Of a stretch of 64,000 nucleotides of DNA, positions 57,348 through 64,000 are shown piece by piece. Numbering within the stretch: position 1 is the first letter of the stretch; each line of letters starts with the position of its first letter. Under the pieces are notes generated by a model. It searched no databases and was not told the DNA's origin. It worked only from the letters and a program-made list of their open reading frames with translations. The DNA is from Azotobacter salinestris (GTDB lineage Bacteria; Pseudomonadota; Gammaproteobacteria; Pseudomonadales; Pseudomonadaceae). Both the position numbers and the translations under genes were made by a program. The stretch lies in NCBI RefSeq assembly GCF_009363155.1, contig NZ_CP045302.1, positions 4,013,001 through 4,077,000 of the forward strand, in the 5' to 3' direction.

Positions 57348-58754
57348 TTAGATTGCTATTTGCTCACCTCGCTCGGGAATGGTGGCTGTCCAGTTCAGGC
57401 GTTCATGCAGGACCTGCTGCAGGACCTGCATCTTTTCCCGTTCTCCATGTACCAGATATAGCTCGGGACGGTGATCGAAGTGCCGCACCCAGTCGATTAG
57501 CTGGGACTGACCGGCATGGGCTGAGAAGCCGCCGAGGGTATGCACCTGGGCGCGCACGGCGATGCGCTGATGAAGCACCTTGACGTTGCTGGCGCCGTCG
57601 ACGATGCGTCGTCCCAGAGTGCCCTGTGCCTGGAAGCCAGGGAACACCAGATGGCATTCCTGACGCCACAGGTTGTGCTTGAAGTGATGCACGATGCGCC
57701 CGCCGGTGCACATGCCGCTGCCGGCGATGATGATGGCGCCGCTCTTGATCCGGTTGATTGCCATCGATTCCTCCGGGGTGGGCGTCGTGCGCAGGATCGG
57801 CAGCCAGTCTTCGGCGCGCTTGACCCCCTTGGCCTGCAGCAGGCTGCGATCCACCGGGTCGAACTCTTCCGCGAAGTGCGAATAGATGGCATTGGCGCGG
57901 ATCGCCATGGGACTGTCGAGGAACACCGCCTGCTGAGGCAGGCGACCCTCCTGGTAGAAGCGCCCCAGGTAGAAGAGCAGGTCCTGGGTGCGGCCGACGG
58001 CGAAGGAGGGGATCAGCACGTTGCCGCCGTCGCGATGGGCCTTCTGCAGGATCTCGGCGAACTCTTCGAGGGTTTCTTCGCTGTTGCGGTGGTCTCGATC
58101 GCCGTAGGTGGATTCGAGCAGCACCAGGTCGGCCCGCGACAGTGGCGTCGGGTCGCGCATCAGGGGAGTGCAGGTGTTGCCGAGGTCGCCGGAGAACACC
58201 AGATGGCGAGTCAGGTGGTGATCATGCAGCTCCATCTCGACGATGGCCGAGCCGAGGATATGCCCGGCCTGGTGAAAGGTGACGATCACGCCCGGTGCCA
58301 CCTCCAGCGGGGTACCATAAGGCTGCGGGCGGCACAGGGAGAGCGCCTTCTCGGCGTCGGCCGTGGTGTAGAGCGGCTGCACCGGCGACTTGCCGAGACG
58401 GGCCCGCCACTTGTTCTCCCATGCCGCGTCGTTTTCCTGCAGGTGGGCTGCATCCAGCAGCATCAGGTCCATCAGTTCGCAGGTGGCTTCGGTGGCGAAG
58501 ATCGGCCCCCGGTAGCCGGCGGCGGCCAAGCGCGGCAGCAAGCCGCTGTGATCGATGTGCGCATGGGAAATGACCACGGCGTTGAGGCTGCCCGGGTCGA
58601 AGGGAAACGGCCGGGCGTTGACCTCCTCTTCCTCGCGGCGGCCTCCCTGGCGCATGCCGCATTCGAGCAGCACGCGGCTGCCGTCGCGCGTCTCGACCAG
58701 GTAGCAGGAGCCGGTCACTTCTTGAATCGCACCGAGAAAGCTGAGCAGGGCCAT
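57348..58754 (-). CDS. Metallo-beta-lactamase / beta-CASP family ribonuclease
   Basis: A 468-residue protein with an MBL domain and the zinc motif SHAHIDHSGLLPRL (about residues 63-76). The beta-CASP insert and C-terminal RMMBL region have SGMCTGGRIVHHFKHNL and TLGGFSAHAGQSQLIDW. This layout fits YSH1/CPSF-like RNA exonucleases or endonucleases. ATG 58754 (MALLSFLGAIQEVTGSCYLV) has AAGGA nine bases upstream; the longer frame would add 51 unrelated residues. Divergent from the phosphoketolase-like gene. Confidence 0.88.
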   Translation of the reverse strand: MALLSFLGAIQEVTGSCYLVETRDGSRVLLECGMRQGGRREEEEVNARPFPFDPGSLNAVVISHAHIDHSGLLPRLAAAGYRGPIFATEATCELMDLMLLDAAHLQENDAAWENKWRARLGKSPVQPLYTTADAEKALSLCRPQPYGTPLEVAPGVIVTFHQAGHILGSAIVEMELHDHHLTRHLVFSGDLGNTCTPLMRDPTPLSRADLVLLESTYGDRDHRNSEETLEEFAEILQKAHRDGGNVLIPSFAVGRTQDLLFYLGRFYQEGRLPQQAVFLDSPMAIRANAIYSHFAEEFDPVDRSLLQAKGVKRAEDWLPILRTTPTPEESMAINRIKSGAIIIAGSGMCTGGRIVHHFKHNLWRQECHLVFPGFQAQGTLGRRIVDGASNVKVLHQRIAVRAQVHTLGGFSAHAGQSQLIDWVRHFDHRPELYLVHGEREKMQVLQQVLHERLNWTATIPERGEQIAI

Positions 58755-58833
58755 GTTATTTCCTTGACTGCGGACAATGGGGGGCAGAGTGTCGGCGCTG
58801 ACCGTCAGCTCGCCCTGATATGAATCATCATAG

Positions 58834-58861
58834 TTGCAGACCGAACTAATCGATCTATAAG
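58834..58861 (+). promoter_or_regulatory. Candidate sigma-70 promoter of the phosphoketolase-like gene
   Basis: TTGCAG (58834-58839) and TATAAG (58856-58861) are 16 bases apart, about 145 bases before the start. A second -10-like TAGACT lies at 58972-58977, much closer to the gene. Confidence 0.35.
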
Positions 58862-59005
58862 AACGCTCCCCGTGGCTGCCTGGCCAGGAAAGGGCAGCCG
58901 GCTGCACTGTGCCCGGGTTGCCGGCCGGCCGAGAGACCCCGTCGATGAGTTCAGGCGCGGGGAAGATGGCATAGACTGCAATGGATATTCATGATGGAGC
59001 CCGCA

Positions 59006-61435
59006 ATGCCTCAGATTCTCCCGCCCCTCGCCGAGCTGGACGAGCACGCCCGGGTCGAGCCTTCGTTTGAGCAGTGGCGCCAGGGCTATGGTCCCCTGCA
59101 GCATGCCGCCGAAACCCAGGCCGGAGTATTCCGTCTGGCCCACCAACTGGTCCAGGCCGGCCTGCAGCCCGATGTGGCCAGCGTCTACCGCCTGCTGTAC
59201 GCGCTCGACCGTCTGGCCGCCGCGGGGCTCTGGCTGGTGGTGCACATGACCTATGCCCGGCGCGTGCGCCTGGATGGCACGCCGCTCGAGGCCGAGGACT
59301 TCAAGGCCAATCCGGAAGGCCATACCGGCGGCGCGCTGAACATGGTGCCGGCTTATGCCGGCTATCTCGCCCTGAACGTCCTGAGCGGCGAGAACCGCGG
59401 CTGGCTGATGGGCCAAGGACATTGCGTGGCGGCCATCGACGCGCTCAACCTGCTGACCGGCAACCAACTGCCCGAGCAGGCTCGTGCCTATCCCGGCGAC
59501 GAGGCCGGCATGACCCGTCTGGTGCAGGATTTCTACAGCTACCGGCAGGCTGCCGACGGTCGTCCGGCCGTGCCGCTGGGCAGCCATGTCAATGCCCATA
59601 CCGCCGGCGGGATCGCCGAAGGCGGCTACCTGGGCTTCGCCGAGCTGCAGTATGCGCACCTGCCCCTGCCCGGGGAGACCTTGGTGGCCTTCCTCTCCGA
59701 CGGCGCCGCCGAGGAGCAGCGCGGCAGCGACTGGATGCCGCGCTGGTGGCGCGCCGAGGACTGCGGCGCGGCGCTGCCGGTGATGATCGCCAACGGCCGG
59801 CGCATCGAACAGCGCACCGAACTGGGCAGCCACGAGGGGCTGGAGGGTTTCCGCCAGCACTTGCGCCGCTGTGGCTTCGATCCGATCGGCTTCGACGGTC
59901 GTGATCCGGCGGCCTTCGCCTGTACGCTCTGGGAAATGCAGCAGCGCCTGGGGCGGCGGGTGGAGGAGCTGGAGCGGGGCATCCTCGGCTACCCGCTGCC
60001 GATTCCCTATGGCATCGCCGAGACGATCAAGGGTTTCGGCTTTTACGGTGCCGGCAGCAATGCCGCACACAATCTGCCGCTGCCGGGCTGCCCGCAGCGC
60101 GACGCCGATTCGCGGGTGCTGTTCAACCGCCATGCCGCAGCGCTGTGGGTTCCACCACAGGAGCTTTCGGCCGCCTGCGCGCTGTTCACCGGCGCGCGCC
60201 AGGGCCGTCCGTTGCCGCGCGACAACCCGCTTGCCCTGCGCCATCCGCCGGCACCGGCAATGCCTGCACTGCACTACTGCAAGCCGGGCGAGCGGATATC
60301 GCCGATGGCGGCGCTGGACCGTTTCTTCGTCGATCTGGTGCTGGCCAATCCGGAGCTGCGCCCGCGCGTCGGCAATCCCGACGAACTGGCCAGCAACCGT
60401 CTGGGCAGTGTGCTCAAGGCGCTCAAGCATCGCGTCTGTCAGCCCGAGAGCGAACTCGAGGCGCTGGACGGCAAGGTCATCACCGCGCTGAACGAGGAGG
60501 CGGTGGTCTCCGCCTGTCTGGGCAACCAGGGCGGGCTCAACCTGGTGGCCAGCTACGAGGCCTTCTGCGTGAAGATGCTCGGCGCGGTGCGGCAGTGCCT
60601 GATCTTCGCCCGCCAGCAGAAGGAGGTCGGCCGACCGGCCGGCTGGCTGGGCTGGCCGCTGGTGGCCACCTCGCATACCTGGGAAAACGGCAAGAACCAG
60701 CAGTCGCACCAGGACACCACCTTCAGCGAGGCGCTGCTCGGCGAGATGGGCGACATGCTGCGGGTGCTCTTCCCGGCCGACCACAACAGCCTGCTCGCTC
60801 TGCTGCCGTCACTCTACGAGGCACGCGGACAACTGGCCTGCCTGGTCGTGCCCAAGCGCGACCGCCCGGTGCTGTTCGATCGCTCGCAGGCCGAGCAATT
60901 GGCACGCGAGGGGGCATTGATCGTCGAGGAGTTGGCCGGAGCCGAACCGTTGCTGCTGATCGCCAACGGCAGCTACCAGCTGGCGGAGATGTGCCGCGCG
61001 GCCGAGCGTCTGAGGGCGGCCGGCCAGGCCTATCGGCTGGTCTATCTGCAGGAGCCGGGACGCTTCCGCGCACCGCGCGATCGCTGGGAGTCGGCGGCGC
61101 TGGCCAATCCTCAGGTGATCGCTCGGCTGTTCCCGGACAGCCACGCGCGCCGTGTGCTGCTGACCCACATGCGTCCGGAGGTCGCCCGTGGACATCTCTG
61201 GTCGATCCTGCCGGATGCGCGCCGCACGCTGGCACTTGGCTACCGCAATGTCGGGGGTACCTTGGACGAGGCCGGCATGCTGTTCGCCAACCACGCCAGC
61301 TGGGCCCATGTCCTGGAGGCCTGCGCCACGCTGCTGGAGGTGCCGGCCACCACGCTGCTTACCCGGGAGGAGGCCGACATTCTCGCCGGGCGAGGCGATC
61401 CGGCGCAGCTGCATGCGTCCTGTCAGGGCGTTTGA
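59006..61435 (+). CDS. Divergent phosphoketolase-family (XFP) thiamine-diphosphate protein
   Basis: An 809-residue homologue of xylulose/fructose 6-phosphate phosphoketolase in length and layout. Alignable marks are NPDELASNRLGSV (classical PDETASNRL), LVASYEAFCVKML, and SHTWENGKNQQSHQDTTFSE (classical SHQDP). Several key residues differ: GPGHG becomes GQGHC, and the GDGEAETG cofactor motif becomes SDGAAEEQRG. Phosphoketolase would make acetyl phosphate from pentose phosphates; related Pseudomonas proteins are, I believe, sometimes named xylulose 5-phosphate 3-epimerase. Activity is uncertain. ATG 59006 has GGAG seven bases ahead; ATG 58991 or 58994 are alternatives. Confidence 0.8.
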   Translation: MPQILPPLAELDEHARVEPSFEQWRQGYGPLQHAAETQAGVFRLAHQLVQAGLQPDVASVYRLLYALDRLAAAGLWLVVHMTYARRVRLDGTPLEAEDFKANPEGHTGGALNMVPAYAGYLALNVLSGENRGWLMGQGHCVAAIDALNLLTGNQLPEQARAYPGDEAGMTRLVQDFYSYRQAADGRPAVPLGSHVNAHTAGGIAEGGYLGFAELQYAHLPLPGETLVAFLSDGAAEEQRGSDWMPRWWRAEDCGAALPVMIANGRRIEQRTELGSHEGLEGFRQHLRRCGFDPIGFDGRDPAAFACTLWEMQQRLGRRVEELERGILGYPLPIPYGIAETIKGFGFYGAGSNAAHNLPLPGCPQRDADSRVLFNRHAAALWVPPQELSAACALFTGARQGRPLPRDNPLALRHPPAPAMPALHYCKPGERISPMAALDRFFVDLVLANPELRPRVGNPDELASNRLGSVLKALKHRVCQPESELEALDGKVITALNEEAVVSACLGNQGGLNLVASYEAFCVKMLGAVRQCLIFARQQKEVGRPAGWLGWPLVATSHTWENGKNQQSHQDTTFSEALLGEMGDMLRVLFPADHNSLLALLPSLYEARGQLACLVVPKRDRPVLFDRSQAEQLAREGALIVEELAGAEPLLLIANGSYQLAEMCRAAERLRAAGQAYRLVYLQEPGRFRAPRDRWESAALANPQVIARLFPDSHARRVLLTHMRPEVARGHLWSILPDARRTLALGYRNVGGTLDEAGMLFANHASWAHVLEACATLLEVPATTLLTREEADILAGRGDPAQLHASCQGV

Positions 61436-61465
61436 GGCGATATCGGGCGTCGCCGGCTGTGCTGC

Positions 61466-61864
61466 TTACAGGTTGCAGTCGGCGGCGCGGTAGCGTTCTG
61501 TGGTCACCGGGCGGTTGCTCTGGTACTCGGTGAACTGGTAGCGCAGCACTGCGCCCTTGGCGAGCAGTTGGCGAAAGCCCCGGTTGCTGCACACGCTGCC
61601 GAGCAGCTGGCTGCGCACGGCATCGGGATGGGCACGCATCTGCTGGGCGTGCGAGGTCCGCACGCTGAGGTGGTTGACCAGCTCGTTGCCCTCCACCGTA
61701 TAGCCTTGGTCGAGGATGTCTTCGTTGATCGCGCGCGGGGTGCCTGTGCTGCTTTCCTTGGCCACCTTCTCCAGCATCCTGGTCAGCTCGTAGTCCTTCA
61801 GGGAGGCGGCCAGGGCCGCTGCCGGCAGAAGAAGGAGGAGGGCAAAAGCAGTCGGTCGCAACAT
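61466..61864 (-). CDS. Small secreted protein, similar to P. aeruginosa PA3611
   Basis: A 132-residue protein with a clear signal peptide (MLRPTAFALLLLLPAAALAA) and two cysteines in the mature part (GSVCSNRG and the C-terminal ADCNL) that could form a disulfide. Sequence tone, length and position near a phosphoketolase-like gene fit the PA3611 family, a secreted quorum-linked protein of unclear function in P. aeruginosa. That match is from memory. Periplasmic or secreted. Divergent from the DTW gene. Confidence 0.75.
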   Translation of the reverse strand: MLRPTAFALLLLLPAAALAASLKDYELTRMLEKVAKESSTGTPRAINEDILDQGYTVEGNELVNHLSVRTSHAQQMRAHPDAVRSQLLGSVCSNRGFRQLLAKGAVLRYQFTEYQSNRPVTTERYRAADCNL

Positions 61865-62071
61865 GGGAATCTCCTGGAGTGGGGTGCCGGCGATCCGGGC
61901 CGATATTCCGGCAGTCGAGGCGTCGCATTATAGGTGCGTCTGCAGTGGGGACAATGTCGGACTTCCCGTCCGCCGGGCTGGGCTTGTCCGGGGCTCTGCT
62001 AGACTGCCGCTCCCCGATTCCTGCCCGTACCGACGATCGTGCCCATTTCCCATGACCTTTGCGCCATACCC

Positions 62072-62782
62072 GTGAGCCATGCCGTGTCCCGCCTGCGCGA
62101 GGAGCGTCTGACACGCAGCCTGAAGCCCTTCCAGGCGCGCGGTTCGCGAACGCCACGCTGTCCGGCCTGCCGGGTACCCGTCAGCCATTGCCTGTGTGCC
62201 TGGCGTCCGCGGATCGCAACCGAGTCCGGCGTCTGCCTGCTGATGCACGACATCGAGCCGCTCAAGCCGAGCAACACCGGATGGCTGATCGCCGACGTGG
62301 TGGCCAATACCACCGCCTTCGGCTGGTCGCGTACCGCGGTGGATGCGCGTCTGCCGGCGCTGCTCGACGATCCGCAGTGGCAGCCCTATGTGGTGTTTCC
62401 CGGCGAGTATGCGGCGCCGCAGCGGGTGGTGGGCGAGGTGTGCCGGGAGGAGGGTCGGCGGCCGCTGTTCATTCTCCTCGATGCCACCTGGACCGAGGCG
62501 CGCAAGATGTTCCGCAAGAGCCCCTATCTCGATGATCTGCCGGTGCTCGGCCTGCAGCCGGAGCAGCTGTCGCGCTACCGTCTGCGCCGCTCGAAGCGCG
62601 ACGACCACCTGTGCACCGCGGAGGTTGCCGCACTCTGCCTTGAGTTGGCTGGCGACGAGCGGGCTGGCGAGGCGTTGGCCGCCTACCTGGATGTGTTCAC
62701 CGATCATTACCTGGCGGCCAAGCGGAATCGCCCCCTGGATTTCAACGACGAGCTTCATCGGCGCCTGCGTACCTTTCTCTGA
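62072..62782 (+). CDS. DTW-domain tRNA aminocarboxypropyltransferase (TapT-like)
   Basis: A 236-residue protein with the DTW domain. A CxxC-x6-CxC zinc-like motif (CPACRVPVSHCLC) near residue 38 is followed by LLMHDIEPLKPSNTGWLI, FILLDATWTEARKMF (the DxTW motif) and YRLRRSKRDDHLCTAE. DTW proteins such as TapT add the acp group to U47 of tRNA. The start is uncertain: GTG 62072 (VSHAVSRLREERL) is preferred by family N-terminus, GTG 62039 is an alternative. A -10-like TAGACT lies at 62000-62005. Confidence 0.88.
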   Translation: MSHAVSRLREERLTRSLKPFQARGSRTPRCPACRVPVSHCLCAWRPRIATESGVCLLMHDIEPLKPSNTGWLIADVVANTTAFGWSRTAVDARLPALLDDPQWQPYVVFPGEYAAPQRVVGEVCREEGRRPLFILLDATWTEARKMFRKSPYLDDLPVLGLQPEQLSRYRLRRSKRDDHLCTAEVAALCLELAGDERAGEALAAYLDVFTDHYLAAKRNRPLDFNDELHRRLRTFL

Positions 62783-62862
62783 GGCACGAAAACTCTGCGC
62801 AGGACAAGCGAAGCGCCCCCGCCCGCCGCGAAAAACGCGTAAACTGCTGTTTTCCGCCTGAA

Positions 62863-62904
62863 TGACCGGCCACACCCGTCCTGCGGGTGTGGAGCCGCTG
62901 GTCA
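62863..62904. repeat. Long palindrome in the erdR leader
   Basis: CCACACCCG (62870-62878) and CGGGTGTGG (62884-62892) are perfect nine-base arms around TCCTG. Outside them TGACC (62863-62867) pairs with GGTCA (62900-62904). The palindrome ends 61 bases before erdR. It could be an operator or an mRNA hairpin; no T-run follows. Confidence 0.55.
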
Positions 62905-62965
62905 GATTGTCCTGTCCCGGCTCGCTGTCGCATCAGGTCTACACGACAAGAAACGGGATCCGCCA

Positions 62966-63613
62966 ATGCTTTCTTATGAAATCCTGATCGCCGATGACCA
63001 TCCGCTGTTTCGCAGTGCCTTGCAGCAGGCCCTGACCCTCGGGCTGGGTCCCGTGGTGCGGCTGGTGGAGGCGGACAGCATCGCCGCGCTGGAGGCCCGC
63101 CTCGAGGAAAAGGCGGACTGGGACCTGGTCCTGCTCGATCTCAACATGCCTGGCGCTCATGGTTTTTCCGGGCTGGTCCTGCTGCGCGGACAGTACCCGC
63201 AGATTCCGGTGGTGATGATCTCTGCCCAGGAGGACGCCGCAGTGGTGGCGAGAGCCCGCGAATTCGGTGCGTCCGGCTTCATTCCCAAATCGAGTCCCCT
63301 GGAGACCCTGCAGCAGGCGGTGCGTGCGGTGCTCGACGGCGACGAGTGGTGGCCCCCGCAGATCCAGGAAACGGTCAGCGTTTCCGCCGAGGCCAAGGCC
63401 GCCAGCGCCGGCCTGGCCAGCCTGACGCCCCAGCAGTTCCGCGTGCTGAGCATGGTCTGCGACGGTCTGCTGAACAAGCAGATCGCTTATGAGCTGAACG
63501 TCTCCGAAGCGACCGTCAAGGCCCATGTGACGGCGATCTTCCGCAAGCTCGGAGTGCGCACCCGCACCCAGGCGGCCCTGCTGCTGCAGCAGCTGGAGTC
63601 GCTGCCGGCCTGA
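62966..63613 (+). CDS. erdR: NarL/LuxR-family response regulator ErdR
   Basis: A 215-residue two-component regulator. The receiver domain has IADDHPLFR, the phosphoacceptor in VLLDLNMPGAHG (Asp about 54) and the conserved Lys in FIPKSS. The LuxR-type helix-turn-helix lies at about 150-210 (LTPQQFRVLSMVCDGLLNKQ, then SEATVKAHVTAIFRKLGV). ErdR in Pseudomonas controls ethanol oxidation and acetyl-CoA synthetase (acsA); this assignment rests on sequence look and on the recA-side neighbourhood. No partner kinase is adjacent. Confidence 0.85.
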   Translation: MLSYEILIADDHPLFRSALQQALTLGLGPVVRLVEADSIAALEARLEEKADWDLVLLDLNMPGAHGFSGLVLLRGQYPQIPVVMISAQEDAAVVARAREFGASGFIPKSSPLETLQQAVRAVLDGDEWWPPQIQETVSVSAEAKAASAGLASLTPQQFRVLSMVCDGLLNKQIAYELNVSEATVKAHVTAIFRKLGVRTRTQAALLLQQLESLPA

Positions 63614-63636
63614 GCCGCCGATGCAGCCGCCGCTCG

Positions 63637-64000
63637 TCAAGCGATCGGCGGCAGGACAATCTCGTCGCTGCGCCGCACTCCGGCGGTCAGTGCCCGGCAC
63701 TGTTCGAGAAATTCGCGCATGGCCGCGGTATGCAGCTTCTGCTTGTGCCAGAGGAAGCAGAACTGTCGCCTCAGATCCAGCTCTGGAGTTTCCACCGGCA
63801 CCAGGCTGCCGCGGCGAAAGGCGTCGCGCAGGGCCAGGCGGGAGATGCAGCCGATTCCCAGGCTGGACTCGACCGCACGCTTGATCGCCTCGGTATGCTC
63901 CAGCTCCAGACGGATATTCAGCGCCGGGCAATGATGGCGCATGGCCTGATCGAAGGTCAGGCGCGTGCCTGAGCCCTGTTCGCGAAGGATCCAGGCCTCG
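63637..64000 (-). CDS. LysR-family transcriptional regulator, C-terminal part (runs off window)
   Basis: The minus strand is open from the window edge to the stop at 63637 and encodes the C-terminal 120 or so residues of a LysR effector-binding domain. EAWILREQGSGTRLTFDQAM is typical of the start of subdomain II in CbbR/CysB-like regulators, followed by ESSLGIGCISRLALRDAFRR and FCFLWHKQKLHTAAMREFLE. The DNA-binding domain and the target genes are outside the window, so the regulon cannot be named. Confidence 0.85.
   Translation of the reverse strand, partial: EAWILREQGSGTRLTFDQAMRHHCPALNIRLELEHTEAIKRAVESSLGIGCISRLALRDAFRRGSLVPVETPELDLRRQFCFLWHKQKLHTAAMREFLEQCRALTAGVRRSDEIVLPPIA

Overview
The window is GC-rich gammaproteobacterial chromosome, almost entirely coding, and the gene order from dapC-glnD through recA-recX and on to erdR is that of the Pseudomonas/Azotobacter group. 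The best clue to genus is the 107-residue ferredoxin at 50538-50861. As far as I can recall that sequence, it matches Azotobacter vinelandii ferredoxin I except at two or three residues. Together with RpoS, MutS, FabZ and Pcm proteins that look Pseudomonas-like, this suggests an Azotobacter species or a very close relative. The call rests on memory of family sequences, not on a search.

Layout. 1-357: start of a PAS-domain sensor reading out of the window. 628-6975: a compact operon for an SMC-type (MukBEF/Mks/Wadjet-like) complex: a 1224-residue SMC-like ATPase, a small MksE-like protein, a kleisin-like protein and a TOPRIM (JetD-like) protein. The last appears split by a frameshift. This is the main accessory module here. 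7068-13549: a Na+/H+ antiporter, then dapC, glnD and map on the minus strand. 13823-28590: the conserved translation and envelope cluster rpsB-tsf-pyrH-frr-uppS-cdsA-dxr-rseP-bamA-skp-lpxD-fabZ-lpxA-lpxB-rnhB. 28671-39816: dnaE, accA, tilS, pyrG, kdsA, eno, ftsB, ispD. 39932-41973: glutathione-dependent formaldehyde detoxification (frmA, fghA). 42043-47965: ispF-truD-surE-pcm-DUF368-nlpD-rpoS.

Downstream of rpoS lies about 690 bp without a gene. It starts with an unusually structured rpoS 3' region ending in an intrinsic terminator and finishes with a sigma-54-like promoter. That promoter faces an Aer-type chemoreceptor (48660-50477) lying between rpoS and fdxA. Then come fdxA and mutS (minus), pncC, recA (with a LexA box) and recX. 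The right end holds a LOG-family nucleotide hydrolase, a beta-CASP metallo-beta-lactamase nuclease, a highly divergent phosphoketolase-family protein, a small secreted protein, a DTW-domain tRNA-modifying enzyme, the response regulator ErdR and the end of a LysR regulator.

Most of the window is core housekeeping. The unusual material is the SMC operon with its apparently broken nuclease gene, the structured rpoS 3' region, the inserted chemoreceptor with its candidate sigma-54 promoter, and the divergent phosphoketolase-like enzyme. No CRISPR array, tRNA, rRNA, insertion sequence or prophage gene was seen.
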